NCBI GenBank assembly: GCA_964035575.1 | Contig: OZ037844.1 | Coordinates: 62,001-126,000 of the forward strand | Direction of reading: 5' to 3' | Length of the DNA stretch: 64,000 nucleotides | Source: Rhynchopus sp. YZ270_cl-10 | Lineage: Eukaryota > Euglenozoa > Diplonemea > Diplonemida > Diplonemidae | In this document: positions 44,570-55,260 of the stretch, piece by piece | Numbering within the stretch: the stretch's first letter is position 1 | How the letters are laid out: each line of letters opens with the position of its first letter | Notes under the pieces: model-generated | Databases searched by the model: none | Told to the model about the DNA's origin: nothing | What the model saw: the letters and a program-made list of their open reading frames with translations, nothing else | Made by a program: the position numbers and the translations under genes

Positions 44570-45215
44570 AATGTTCCCAAGTCTATAACCCGATACCCCT
44601 TCTTCCCGCGTGTACGGGTCTGCCCCTTTTCTGCCTGCACGTCTGTCGGTAACCAGTCCACCTGCAGTTCGTACCCCATGCGCTGCACCCGGCGGAACAC
44701 TCTCTGCATGCTCAGGTTGCCGCATAGTTCCCCGAATGGCCCTTCGTAAGGCACTGCACCGCCGGCAGGTTGTCCACTTCAAGACAAGTGTCCAGTCCTG
44801 CTCCGCCAGACACACCCCACTCTCTGCTGCCCACAGCTCCTTCAGGAAGAGATGCATGTCCATGGAAAGCAAGCCCTGTGCTGCCCACTCTTTAGATGCA
44901 CGTCCGTCCACACAACAAACACGCCCCCCGCCCCTTCCTGTGCATCCAACGCACTGAGCTCCTTGATCTCCTTTGCAGCCGCACGCGGAATCACACCTTG
45001 TACATCCCTCGAGCGCACGGCGTTCCTCGAAACCAAACTCATCGCCCCGAAGACGCTCGGAAAAAAATGCAGTTCCCTTCATCACCGCTCCCATCAAACG
45101 TCACGGTCAGCTCCGCCACACTGCACGGCGGATACACCACAGCCGTCAAACGCCAGGTTCCCCGTCCCCGGAAGGCGCCGTCGCAGACCCGCTCCCCAGA
45201 TTCGAACATAGAAAA
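44570..45215 (-). pseudogene. Degenerate companion gene, copy 3
   Basis: The longest companion copy with 28390-29005. It has the same recognisable phrases (AKEIKELSALDAQEG, VVWTDVHLKSGQHR) and a small in-register insertion (LLSMDMHLFLKELWAAESG) that copy 1 lacks. Confidence 0.55.
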
Positions 45216-45420
45216 GGAAGGCAGTGCTACTGTAGGGGTACGGTGTTCGATTTGCTTTTAGCATTGCATGTAATCATACAATAATATCCGTAACCGACAC
45301 TCAATCAGACGTTACCTTGACCTACATGAAGGGGCATGTGGAAAAAGAAGGTTGACGCTCTCCGTTGCTCTGGTTACATTCCTCTGAAGACAGTTCATCA
45401 AGTGGTCGACGCGTACAGCA

Positions 45421-46830
45421 TCATTCTTCTGCACCGTGCTTGAGGAGAACCTGCACCACATCTGCATGTTGTTTCTGCCTCGCATGGTGCAACGCAGTGT
45501 GGCCCAAAAAATCCCTGTGGTTCATGTTGTTCAAGCCCACAAGATAGCGCACAGTCTCGGTGTGTCCATGCTGTGCCGCAAGGATAAGACATGTTGTGCT
45601 CTCGTCGTCCACCGCACACACGTCCGCACCTGCTTTGACTAACATCTGTGCACTGTCGAGTTCCCCAACCTGACAAGCCCAGTGAAGAGGTGTGTTTCCG
45701 AAGCTATTCTTTGCCTCAACATCAGCCCCTGCATCAATGAGCAGCTGCACCACAGCAGAGTGATCCGGTGCGAGGTGAAGTGAAGTGTTGCCCCTGTTAT
45801 TTGACTTATAAACATCCACCCCAGGCATGCACAGAAGAGTACGCACAGTCTCCGTGTGTCCATGATGTGCCGCAAGGGTAAGACATGTGTCTCCTTTGTT
45901 GTCTGTGACACACACGTCCGCACCTGCTTTGAGCAACACCTCCACAACACGGAGATTCCCAAACTCGATCGCCTTGAGGAGTGGCGAACATCCGTCGTTG
46001 CACTTTGTCTCAACATCTGACCCTGCATCAATGAGCACCTCCACCACATCTGTACTCGAGTTCTCAGCTGCTGCGAGCAACGAGGTGTAGCCTTCCTTAT
46101 CCTTGTGACTCAGGTCGACCTGCGGTAACCCAACAAGATAGCGCACAGTCTCGGTGTGTCCATGATATGACGCATTAAATAGACACGTGTCTCCGTAGTT
46201 GCACGTACCACACACATCCGCACCTGCTTCAACCAACATCTTCACAACTTTGAGCTCGCCTGAAACGCTTGCCCTGAGCAGAGGTGAACGTCCATTCTCA
46301 TCCTTTGTCTCGATGTCTGCCCCTGCATCAATGAGCACCTGAAACACTTCAGGGTCTGCCCACATGGCTGGACAGGGACGAGGTGTATCACTGTCGTTGT
46401 CTACCTTGTGCCCGTGTGGGACAAACGCAACGTTGCTGCAGACTGACTTCCAATGCTGCAAGAGGACCTCCGTGCACGCAGTGTGGTCTGCGTGGATGCA
46501 CTCACTCAGCAGCATCCCGAAGCCCATCTGCGTTGTCTCAACATGCGGAAGAAGCAGTGCGAGGCATTCATCGTGGTTCCCTCTGCATGCCTCGTGCACA
46601 GCATCGAAGGCAACCGTTTTGCTGTCTGTGTCTGGGCTGAGCTTCTCAAGTCCCGCCCGCACGGCAGTCGTGTCGCCGTTCCTGGCAGCCTCCACCAAGA
46701 CCTCGTCTGCAGAAAGCTCTCTTCTCTTTGGTGCCTTCTCGTCAGGTGCGCTGTCTGCGTGTTGCTCCTCCCTGAACTGCCTCCGTCCCTGACAACAACA
46801 CAGAAGCCGCAAGGGTAGGGTCACATCCAT
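45421..46830 (-). CDS. Ankyrin-repeat family member 5, Cys-rich N-terminus, three triads
   Basis: 469 residues, intact, ATG at 46830 (MDVTLPLRLLCCC). The conserved N-terminal region carries a locally different loop (HKVDNDSDTPRPCPAMW in place of the usual QEDRQDRPCPAMW). Three full A-B-C triads follow, then the HGAEE cap. The first triad (RSPLLRASVSGELKVVKM) resembles that of member 6 rather than that of member 4. Its lower half is close to member 3, suggesting exchange among paralogues. Confidence 0.87.
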   Translation of the reverse strand: MDVTLPLRLLCCCQGRRQFREEQHADSAPDEKAPKRRELSADEVLVEAARNGDTTAVRAGLEKLSPDTDSKTVAFDAVHEACRGNHDECLALLLPHVETTQMGFGMLLSECIHADHTACTEVLLQHWKSVCSNVAFVPHGHKVDNDSDTPRPCPAMWADPEVFQVLIDAGADIETKDENGRSPLLRASVSGELKVVKMLVEAGADVCGTCNYGDTCLFNASYHGHTETVRYLVGLPQVDLSHKDKEGYTSLLAAAENSSTDVVEVLIDAGSDVETKCNDGCSPLLKAIEFGNLRVVEVLLKAGADVCVTDNKGDTCLTLAAHHGHTETVRTLLCMPGVDVYKSNNRGNTSLHLAPDHSAVVQLLIDAGADVEAKNSFGNTPLHWACQVGELDSAQMLVKAGADVCAVDDESTTCLILAAQHGHTETVRYLVGLNNMNHRDFLGHTALHHARQKQHADVVQVLLKHGAEE

Positions 46831-47387
46831 TGTGTTATTTATGATTCCTTTGCGTTGAGTGCACTGGTGTGGAATGTTGGGCTTCAGGGTGCTGCCGGCG
46901 ACAGGTGGCCGGGAAAACACTGCATGAATACCCGATGGGTGTGGTCATGCTCACTATGGTACCCAAAACGCTTGGAAAACAAAAAAAGTGTATTTCCGAT
47001 TTTTTTTCGATGACTATTTTGAGTTTTTGATTTGCTTTTCTACTTTATTTTGGTGGATGTGAGATTTGATTTTATTAAACATATTCTTTAAGAGTTTCAG
47101 ACATTGTGTGCAGAGATCCCTAAACATATGAGTGTCTAATCTCAAATCGGGCATCGGCATACTGATCCTCACACACATGGGTGAGGATGAACAAAAACAA
47201 CCATTTCATATTTTTGAAAAATGAAAAACGAGAAAAGCCCTTGAAAGATGAAGCTGGCCTCTCGTGCACATCTTAAAAAATAAAACCCACAGCCTCGAAC
47301 TTTTCTACACAAATGATTTCATTGAACGCATCCCCTTTTTATGTTTCCCCCACCCCCGAAAACAATAAAGCAATAAAAACAATAAAG

Positions 47388-47745
47388 ACAAAAGGGAGAG
47401 GTTGTGGCGAAACGCACACACCCAAAAACAAGATCGCTATCTGGCCACCTCAGCTTGCTGATGATTTCACACCACCCCTCTTTCGACCGTTTTATCGATC
47501 GACTACTCCACCAGCGCGGCTTTTCCCTTAGTGTGCACGACCGAGCTTTCGCTCCCTCCCGATATTTCGGGACCGTCAGTAACACCCACACACGGACTGA
47601 CACCACCGATCTTTCGGTGCACCTGTTCTTATCCCTGTTTCAATCACTCGCGGATCGACTACGCAACCAGAGGCACTCCCGGCCTACGTTACGCATTACC
47701 AAAAAGCTAAAACAAAACCCCATCTACCTCACTGCCTCTCTCACA
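47388..47745. repeat. Conserved intergenic block of the ankyrin unit, copy 4
   Basis: Same block again, with one T missing in the cagcttgctgatg part. Confidence 0.7.
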
Positions 47746-47754
47746 ATGTCAAGG

Positions 47755-48255
47755 CATAGTTCCCCGAATGGCCCTTCGTAAGGCACTGCACCGCCGGCAG
47801 GTTGTCCACTTCAAGACAAGTGTCCAGTCCTGCTCCGCCAGACACACCCCACTCTCTGCTGCCCACAGCTCCTTCAGGAAGAGATGCATGTCCATCTCCT
47901 CGCTGGAAAGCAAGCCCTGTGCTGCCCACTCTTTAGATGCACGTCCGTCCACACAACAAACACGCCCCCCGCCCCTTCCTGTGCATCCAACGCACTGAGC
48001 TCCTTGATCTCCTTTGCAGCCGCACGCGGAATCACACCCTGTACATCCCTCGAGCGGCGTTCCTCGAAACCAAACTCATCGCCCCGAAGACGCTCGGCAA
48101 AAAATGCAGTTTCCTTCTTCATCACCGCTCCATCAAACGTCACGGTCAGCTCCGCCACACTGCACGGCGGATACACCACAGCCGTAAAACGCCAGGTTCC
48201 CCGTCCCCGGAAGGCGCCGTCGCAGACCCGCTCCCCAGATTCGAACATAGAAAAG
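47755..48255 (-). pseudogene. Degenerate companion gene, copy 4
   Basis: It keeps the upper MFESGERV part and the middle, but the lower MGYELQVDW part is deleted (the junction is at gtcaaggcatagttccccga). Confidence 0.5.
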
Positions 48256-48284
48256 GAAGGCAGTGCTACTGTAGGGGTACGGCC

Positions 48285-48336
48285 GTACCGTTAACCGCAA
48301 TAGGTCTCCTAGGCTAAAAGCCTCTGGCCGACAGAA

Positions 48337-48382
<46 letters not shown>

Positions 48383-48392
48383 AAAGGATTGG
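48285..48392 (+). rRNA. Fragment of large-subunit (28S) rRNA inserted in the array
   Basis: The plus strand reads ccgtaccgttaaccgcaata, ggtctcc, agcctctgg, then aacaatgtaggtaagggaag, tcggcaaactagatccgtaa and cttcgggaaaaggattggct. This is one of the most conserved stretches of eukaryotic 28S rRNA, in collinear order. The two sister units lack it and join ggggtacgg to ttttagcattgcatg through a dozen other bases. It is a displaced fragment of about 108 bp, not a working rRNA gene. Confidence 0.93.
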
Positions 48393-48582
48393 CTTTTAGC
48401 ATTGCATGTCATCATACAATAATATCCGTAACCGACACTCAATCAGACGTTACCTTGACCTACAAGGGTTGAAGGGGCGTGTCGAAAAAGAAGGTTGGCG
48501 CTCTCTGTTGCTCTGGTTATGGTTACATGTTTAACCTTCCTCTGAAGACAGTTCATCAAATGTGGTCGACGCGTCCACAGCA

Positions 48583-49962
48583 TCATTCTTCTGCACCGTG
48601 CTTGAGGAGAACCTGCACCACATCTGCATGTTGTCTCTGCCTCGCATGGTGCAACGCAGTGTTCAAGTCCACAAGATAGCGCACAGTCGCGGTGTGTCCA
48701 TGCTGTGCCGCAAGCATAAGGCATGTTGTGCTCTCGTCGTCCACCGCACACACGTCCGCACCTGCTTTGACTAACATCTGTGCACTGTCGAGTTCCCCAA
48801 CCTGACAAGCCCAGTGAAGAGGTGTGCTTCCGAAGCTATTCTTTGCCTCAACATCTGCCCCTGCATCAATGAGCAGCTGCACCACATCTGAGTGATCCGG
48901 TGCGAGGTGAAGTGAAGTGTTGCCCCTGTCATTTGACTTATTTACATCCACCCCAGGCATGCACAGAAGAGTACGCACAGTCTCGGTGTGTCCATTGGCA
49001 GCCGCAAGGATAAGACACGTGCCTCTTGTGTTGTCTGTGACACACACATCCGCACCTGCTTTGACCAACACTTCCACAACACGGAGATTCCCTAACCCGC
49101 TCGCCACGAGGAGTGGCGAACGTCCGTCGTTGCATTTTGCCTCAACATCTGACCCTGCATCAATGAGCACCTCCACCACATCTGTACTCGAGTTCTCAGC
49201 TGCTGCGAGCAACGAGGTGTAGCCTTCCTTATCCTTGTGACTCAGGTCGACCTGCGGCAAACCAACAAGATAGCGCACAGTCTCGGTGTGTCCACAATTT
49301 GCAGCCATCGTAAGACATGTGTCTCCGTAGTTGTCTGTGACACAAACTCTTGCACCTGCTTCAACCAACATCTTCACAACTGCGAACTTGCCTGAAACGC
49401 TTGCCCTGAGCAGAGGTGAACGTCCAACCTCATCCTTTGTCTCGATGTCTGCCCCTGCATCAATGAGCACCTGACACACTGCAGGGTCCTCCCACATGGC
49501 TGGACAGGGACGAGGTGCATCATCTTCGCTGTCTGCCTCCTGCCCGTGTGGGACAAACGCAACGTTGCTGCAGACTGACTTCCAATGCTGCAAGAGGACC
49601 TCCGTGCACGCAGTGTGGTCTGCGTGGATGCACTCACTCAGCAGCATCCCGAAGCCCATCTGCGTTGTCTCAACATACGGAAGAAGCAGTGCGAGGCATT
49701 CATCGTGGTTCCCTCTGCATGCCTCGTGCACAGCATCGAAAGCAACCGTTTTGTTGTCTGTGTCTGGGATGAGCTTCTCAAGTCCCGCCCGCACGGCAGT
49801 CGTGTCGCCGTTCCTGGCAGCCTCCACCAAGACCTCGTCTGCAGAAAGCTCTCTTCTCTTTGGTGCCTTCTCGTCAGGTGTGCTGTCTGCGTGTTGCTCC
49901 TCCCTGAACTGCCTCCGTCCCTGACAACAACACAGAAGCCGCAAGGGTAGGGTCACATCCAT
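48583..49962 (-). CDS. Ankyrin-repeat family member 6, Cys-rich N-terminus, three triads
   Basis: 459 residues, intact, ATG at 49962. It has MDVTLPLRLLCCCQGRRQ, the invariant N-terminal region with the loop QEADSEDDAPRPCPAMW, a half repeat and three A-B-C triads. As in member 4, the last B repeat is shortened (VRYLVDLNTALHHARQ) before the cap, but the first triads are closest to member 5. This mixture is what gene conversion or unequal exchange within the array would give. Confidence 0.87.
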   Translation of the reverse strand: MDVTLPLRLLCCCQGRRQFREEQHADSTPDEKAPKRRELSADEVLVEAARNGDTTAVRAGLEKLIPDTDNKTVAFDAVHEACRGNHDECLALLLPYVETTQMGFGMLLSECIHADHTACTEVLLQHWKSVCSNVAFVPHGQEADSEDDAPRPCPAMWEDPAVCQVLIDAGADIETKDEVGRSPLLRASVSGKFAVVKMLVEAGARVCVTDNYGDTCLTMAANCGHTETVRYLVGLPQVDLSHKDKEGYTSLLAAAENSSTDVVEVLIDAGSDVEAKCNDGRSPLLVASGLGNLRVVEVLVKAGADVCVTDNTRGTCLILAAANGHTETVRTLLCMPGVDVNKSNDRGNTSLHLAPDHSDVVQLLIDAGADVEAKNSFGSTPLHWACQVGELDSAQMLVKAGADVCAVDDESTTCLMLAAQHGHTATVRYLVDLNTALHHARQRQHADVVQVLLKHGAEE

Positions 49963-50350
49963 TGTGTTATTTATGATTCCTTTGCGTTTAATGCACTGGT
50001 GTGGAATGTTGGGCTTCAGGGTGCTGCCGGTGAAAGGTGGCAGGGAAAACACTTGGTACCCAAAACGTATTTCCGCCTTTTTTTTCGATGACTATTTTGA
50101 GTTTTTGGTTTGCTTTTTTACTTTTATTTGGTGGATGTGAGATTTGATTTTACTAAACATATTCTTTGAGGTTCAGACATTGTGTGCAGAGGTGTCCCTA
50201 AACATATGAGTGTCTAATCTCAAATCGGGCATCGGCATACTGATCCTCACACACATGGGTGAGGATGAACGAAAAGAACCATTTCATTATTTTGAAAAAT
50301 AAAAAACGAGAAAAGCCCTTGAAAGATGAACCTGGCCTCTCGTGCACACA

Positions 50351-53200
50351 TATCTAAAAAAAAACGAAAAAAGAAAAGAAAAAGTAAACAAGATGACCCC
50401 CAGCCTCTCGTGCTTTTAGTCATCTTACAAAAAAAAACTTTGGTTGTTAGCGCAGTGTGCCTATGGCGACGTCTGTACTAGGACAACGATCAAAGCTTTT
50501 GGGATACAAAACAAAGACTCATTTGTTTTTTATCATAGTCTTCGCATTGGCATTGGTGTTCTGTTGTCCATATCCTGCTAAAAAAAAACTGCGTTGAGTT
50601 GTGTGCGAAACTGTCTCATGCGTAAATGGCTTTTGTATTTCTGCCATAATTTCCCTTCCAATCTCAAATCAAAATTTGAAAAAGTAAAAACCCTGTAAAA
50701 AGCGGTGGTTAACCTCTGTAACTAGTTAGGCCCCATTTATGCTGTATGAAAACAGATAAATGCCTTTCGATTGGTCAAAAAGGGAGCTTGGGAAGGCAGT
50801 ACTAACGGACGCGGTGGACGCAAGACTTGAACACAAAAGACTTAAAAAAACTTTAAAAAAACAAAACAAAAACCGAATATGAAAGAGTCCAGGGAGGTTC
50901 ACGAAATGTGACAAACAAACTCGTGGAACACACACGCACACCTTTCGATAACCGTTTGAAACAGAAAAAATAGAAAACTGACTTCAGGATGCGCTAAATA
51001 AATAACGGGGGAAAAGATTTTCACTCCGCAAGCAGCAGGTTATATTTCCTTTTTCTTTTCTTCACTGACGTTGTTGGTTGTCTGAAAAATGGTAAATAAA
51101 ATCTGGCACGCACCGTCAGTTGTTTCTATTTCCTCTTCTTGCCAACAGAACTCAGTTACTTGGGTACTTTTTTTTAGAAAAATATGACTAATGGGCTAGG
51201 GGGGACTGTGAGGGAGACTCCGCAGAAAACAAACAAAAAACTTTACGATATAATTACATATTGGGATTTCGCTGCGCTTCAAAACAAAGCTTGGAAAGTG
51301 GAGATTGCACAAATGTGGCAACACAACCGAGGCAAACTGCACTACTCCAACAATTTATCAAAAAAAAGGAAGTAAAGACGATGAGAATGACAACCAAAAA
51401 CCCCACCAAGTGTGACTCCCACTCACACCTCTGGCGGGCGTACTTCGGTACGCACCTGTTAGGGCTGCCCTGAGTGATCTTCCCAGTAATAAGCGAATGT
51501 TGCCTGTAGTAAAAAGGTGAGCTCGGGACAGTCTTCTCGTGGCTTTAGTCGCCAAGAAAAGGAAAAACGAAAAATGAACTTCAAAAATGAGAATCGTTTT
51601 AACATTGATAAGAGAGGTCCGCTCGGGGTGCACCAAAAATGTGAAATTGAAACGTGCAGACACCTCCAAGGGTTGCAGCCAGCGGTGTCCCACCTCCACC
51701 CCCAAGAAAAATAGTGGATCTCAGCTTTTGGGGTGTCACTAATAACCAAAGTTTTCAAAATGAAATACCCCCCCCCCTTCTTTATTTATTCGTTGTTTGT
51801 TGTTTGTTGATCGCATCCATCCGGAAATACACTTTGACATATGAAAATGATGCAGACACAGGAGGACTGAAGCACGCTCACATTTATGTTTTTCGTTGTT
51901 TTCAACCCCCCAGAGACCGACGATTATCTATCGTACTAATGTTCGACCGTAAAAAAGGTCGAACTTCCAGAAAAATCCTGAAAAGGTCGAACATTTTTTA
52001 CGGTCGAACATTAGTACGGTCGATAATTTTTAAGTAAACGAATACGTATACATGTGTATCAGTAAGAAAGAGACACTTTCGCAAGATGCGCTCCACAACT
52101 TTATGGAAAAAGAAAAAAAAGAACAGTTTGTAGATGACACTAAATGTGTTACACATTTTCCGTTTACTATACCTATATAGGACCCTGGTATCACACACAA
52201 CAGCAAGACACACTTTCGCAAGACGCCCCACAACATTATGCAATAAGAAGAACAGTTTGTAGATGACCCTAAGCTGGCTAAGCCTCTCCCCTGTTTGACA
52301 GAGAATGAGAAAGAAGGGTGTCTTTGGGGAACTATGTATAAAGTATAATAAAGCGACCCCTTTTTTTCCGCTCTTTTCCACATCAACATCAGGATTGCCA
52401 ACAAAACGAAAACCATACAAAAAAAAAAGTTACAAAAAAAAAAAAAAAATGACTTGAAATACAAAAACCCCGCTTGTGATAGTGATAGTGGACCTTGGTG
52501 CCTGACGCGGTGCGCATGGGTGGACCCATGCAGTCCTACATCATTTCGTGGGGTTACTCTCAACGTATAACTGATTAAATAATCTCTTCCTTTCAACGAT
52601 ACTACAAAACAAAACATGGACCCAAAGGGGCGGGATAGGTACTCACAGTCCTGAGGCAAGGCAACACCCTTTTCTCTAAAAAAACACGAAAAGGATTTTT
52701 TTAACCACTAAAGGGAGTAGGGGGAGATACATGTATACAAAACGGAGGGGTGGGAGGAGAAGGGGAAAAGGGGAAAAAAAAGGGGGGTGAGTTTTTCCCC
52801 CTTCCCTTTTTTTGTCACTTCTAAAAATGGACAGTCATGGGTACCCCTTTTAAGCTGTCTGTGTGTTCTCAGACAACTTGCCATGGATGGGAAAACTGAC
52901 ATTTTTTTGTTTTTTGCTTTTTTGCTGTTGTTGGCACTTTTTTTCTACAATAAGGAATTTCGCAAACAATTTGTTTTTTTTTTTTGAAAAAGAAAACGAA
53001 AAAAAGTCAGAACAAAACATTGATCCTAAGCCTCTTTGCACACCGCCATTAACTAATACAATTTGTGCACTCATGCAAAGGGATCTTCTGGAGGTCAACC
53101 CACAACCCGGTGTCGAACAATCGAACGCAACTTCATTCCCCTTTCTCTTAGTACTGGTATCCGTATGCAGGCCTGATTAGAGATTTGCATTTTTTTTTAT
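50351..53200. other. 2.8 kb without a convincing gene
   Basis: AT-rich DNA with short, low-complexity open frames only. Recognisable items are the motif at 51759-51822 (aaatgaaatacccccc, then gttgtttgttgatcgcatcc), shared with 25148-25207, and the GTCGA palindrome at 51917-52032. The part just above 50350 is the truncated head of a fourth tandem unit. Confidence 0.5.
51917..52032. repeat. Short GTCGA palindromic repeat, copy 2
   Basis: It carries the same series as 2078-2155 (gaccgtaaaaaaggtcgaac, ttccagaaaaatcctgaaaa) and outer arms actaatgttcgaccgtaaaa / acggtcgaacattagt, so the whole unit can fold as a nested hairpin. Confidence 0.65.
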
Positions 53201-53210
53201 TTTTTGAAAA

Positions 53211-55190
53211 CTAGTGTTTTTTTGTACTAGTGTAAACATACTGATACTGCCTTGGCGAGCGACTCCTTGCCAGCGGCGACGCCTGCCTCGGAGCGTGCCA
53301 CTGCGTCGTGTTGGTTTCCCTGTTGTAGTAGTACGGCACACCCTCTGCTGTGTAGTACGTCTGCCAGTGTCCACTGCCACTGCCACCACCACCGTGCCGC
53401 CCTTCCCCTTCCTGGATTTGTTGGAGCCTCTGCTTCAGCACAGCGTGACGCGAGGGGAGCGGTGCTGCTGTAGTGTGGTGTTGGTTCTGATGTGCCTCTG
53501 CACGCCATCTGTTCATCTCGTGGTAGTCAAAGCGCCGTGCCGCATCCCACCTACGGTCCCAGTCTGCGCTGTCGCGGCCGTGGTGCACAACGCACACCTC
53601 CTCCCAGCGCCGCTCCAGGTCCTTGTCGCGCTGCAGGCTCCGTTCGACCTCCTCCTGTACCCGTGCTGCGTGCTGTGGCAGGGCGGCAGGTGCGTACGCA
53701 GGGTACTGCGGCTGGGGTGGGTACGACGCAACAGCATAAGCATCGCCCCCGACGTCCTGGGGTGCGAAGTGCTGCTGTGGGGGGGAGGCGCTTCTGCGGG
53801 TGTAGGGCTGGTTGTCGTACACGGGGTTGGTGGTGGTGGGGTTGTTGGTGTTGTTGTTGTTGTTGTTGGCGGTGGTGTTGGTTTTGACGCGCTCAATCTC
53901 GGCAAGAATTCTCCGTCTTGCGCCCAAAGCATTGACCCCTATCTCCTTGAGGTCCTGCTCCGTCGACGCCAGTGCAGTGTCGTAATCAAAGTCTGCGTCT
54001 GCGAAGGCAGCTTCGTACTTCTCAAGGCCGATTCTGTGCAGCATGTCCGAGAGGGGACGGTCGGCACGCACAGCGCGGCTGCGGGGGAGGGGGCCACGCT
54101 CGACAGTTTCGATGAGGCCCGCCACCTCTAGCATCGCGTTTGCGGCAGGCTCGCGGTGGTGCTCCTGTGCCCACCTGCTCATGGGGCTGCGGCTTCTGCT
54201 GCGTCCCAGCTCGCGCAGTGCTGCACGTTCACGTGGACTTTGCGCAGAAAGCTCGGACATAATCGCACCCAGCTTCTCGCCTTCTTCGCTTTCAGACCGC
54301 CGTGAGTCGCCCAGCCCGCTCAGCTCTGCGATGAACGCCTGCACCGCACTGCCGGCCCTGTCGTCGTAGTCACTTTGGTGTGTGCGCCTTGGTGCGTCAC
54401 GCTCCCGGTCACGCCCCCTCTCCCTCTCCCTCTCGGGTGCCACAGGCGCAGCAGGGCTGCGTGGCGCACGCTCCTTCGGCTCCTTAACCTCTTTGGGTGT
54501 TGGTGGCGCTTTTTCTTCCACCTTCTCAACCTTCTCCTTTGCCTCTGGTGCAGGCGCTGGGGGTGCTGGCTGCGGGGTGGGGGCTGCAACGGGGGCTGCA
54601 GCCACGGGGGCTGCCACGGGAGCCGCTGGCACAGCTGGCGGGGCTGGAGGAGCTGCTGCTGGCGGGGGTGTTGGGGCTGCTACTGCTGCTGCTGGTACTG
54701 GTGCTGGCGCTGGCGCTGGTGGCGCAACTGGGGCTGGTGGAGGCACTGCAGCAGGAGCTGGCGGCGGCACTGCTTCAACAGGAGTTGCTGCTGCCGGTGG
54801 TGGTGGTGGTGGTGGAGCCTCAGGCTCCGGCTCCGGCTCAGGAGCTGCAGCCTTGGGAGGTGACGCAGCAGCCTTGCTAGCAGCTAGCTCCGCTGCAGGG
54901 TCGTTCGCAGGCGCACCCTTCTTCTTGACGTACAAAAAGCCTTTGTCCACCAGACCCTGCTTCTCAAACGAGACCTTTGGGTCCAGCTTCTCCTTCAGGT
55001 GTACACGCTTCGATACCTTCTCGTTCTCGGCCTTCTTGTTGTCCTGCACAGACCACAGGTCCGGAGTGCGGATCTTCGTCTTCTCCGCAATCCCCTTCAG
55101 GTATCCACTGATCGGCTTGTTGAGCACAACCGAACAGAGGAGCTTGTCCTTTGCATTGTTCGTGTCCGTCAGGAGCCTTATGATCGGCAT
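53211..55190 (-). CDS. SAM and WW domain protein with a long Pro/Ala-rich linker
   Basis: 659 residues. The ATG at 55190 gives MPIIRLLTDTNN and follows a textbook pyrimidine tract and AG by 14 nt. Codons further upstream only translate that tract into a false Leu-rich segment. The first 120 residues form a Lys-rich unrecognised region (SVVLNKPISGYLKGIAEKT). Residues about 130-270 are Pro/Ala repeats, then a Glu/Arg-rich segment. A SAM domain spans about 380-437 (LSDMLHRIGLEKYEAAF, DLKEIGVNALGARRRIL). A Asn/Thr/Pro/Gln-rich segment leads to a WW domain near 608-640 (WQTYYTAEGVPYYYNRETNT, then TQWHAP). SAM domains self-associate and WW domains bind Pro-rich ligands, so a scaffold is likely. The protein's own Pro-rich linker could be a WW ligand. 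Confidence 0.88.
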   Translation of the reverse strand: MPIIRLLTDTNNAKDKLLCSVVLNKPISGYLKGIAEKTKIRTPDLWSVQDNKKAENEKVSKRVHLKEKLDPKVSFEKQGLVDKGFLYVKKKGAPANDPAAELAASKAAASPPKAAAPEPEPEPEAPPPPPPPAAATPVEAVPPPAPAAVPPPAPVAPPAPAPAPVPAAAVAAPTPPPAAAPPAPPAVPAAPVAAPVAAAPVAAPTPQPAPPAPAPEAKEKVEKVEEKAPPTPKEVKEPKERAPRSPAAPVAPERERERGRDRERDAPRRTHQSDYDDRAGSAVQAFIAELSGLGDSRRSESEEGEKLGAIMSELSAQSPRERAALRELGRSRSRSPMSRWAQEHHREPAANAMLEVAGLIETVERGPLPRSRAVRADRPLSDMLHRIGLEKYEAAFADADFDYDTALASTEQDLKEIGVNALGARRRILAEIERVKTNTTANNNNNNTNNPTTTNPVYDNQPYTRRSASPPQQHFAPQDVGGDAYAVASYPPQPQYPAYAPAALPQHAARVQEEVERSLQRDKDLERRWEEVCVVHHGRDSADWDRRWDAARRFDYHEMNRWRAEAHQNQHHTTAAPLPSRHAVLKQRLQQIQEGEGRHGGGGSGSGHWQTYYTAEGVPYYYNRETNTTQWHAPRQASPLARSRSPRQYQYVYTSTKKH

Positions 55191-55204
55191 GGCGACACGC
55201 ACCC

Positions 55205-55260
55205 CTGGTCGTAGGGTAGGGAGGAGGAGGGAGAAGAGGAGGAGGGCGAGGGCAGAGGAG
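55205..55260 (-). promoter_or_regulatory. Putative trans-splice acceptor of the SAM/WW gene
   Basis: The minus strand has about 45 nt of nearly pure pyrimidine (ctcctcctcttctccctcct), then taccctacgaccAG, 14 nt before the ATG. This is the strongest acceptor in the window. Confidence 0.65.

Larger units (their letters stand above)
40431..50350. repeat. Tandem segmental array carrying ankyrin members 4-6
   Basis: Three units start with gtgagatttgattttactaa (or tattaa) at about 40431, 43877 and 47059, and a fourth, truncated head starts at about 50136. The periods are about 3446, 3182 and 3077 bp; the first is long because of the 602-bp insertion. Each unit in plus order is: head repeat, conserved intergenic block, degenerate companion gene, ankyrin gene (minus strand), then a spacer ending in ggtggatg. 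Confidence 0.92.
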
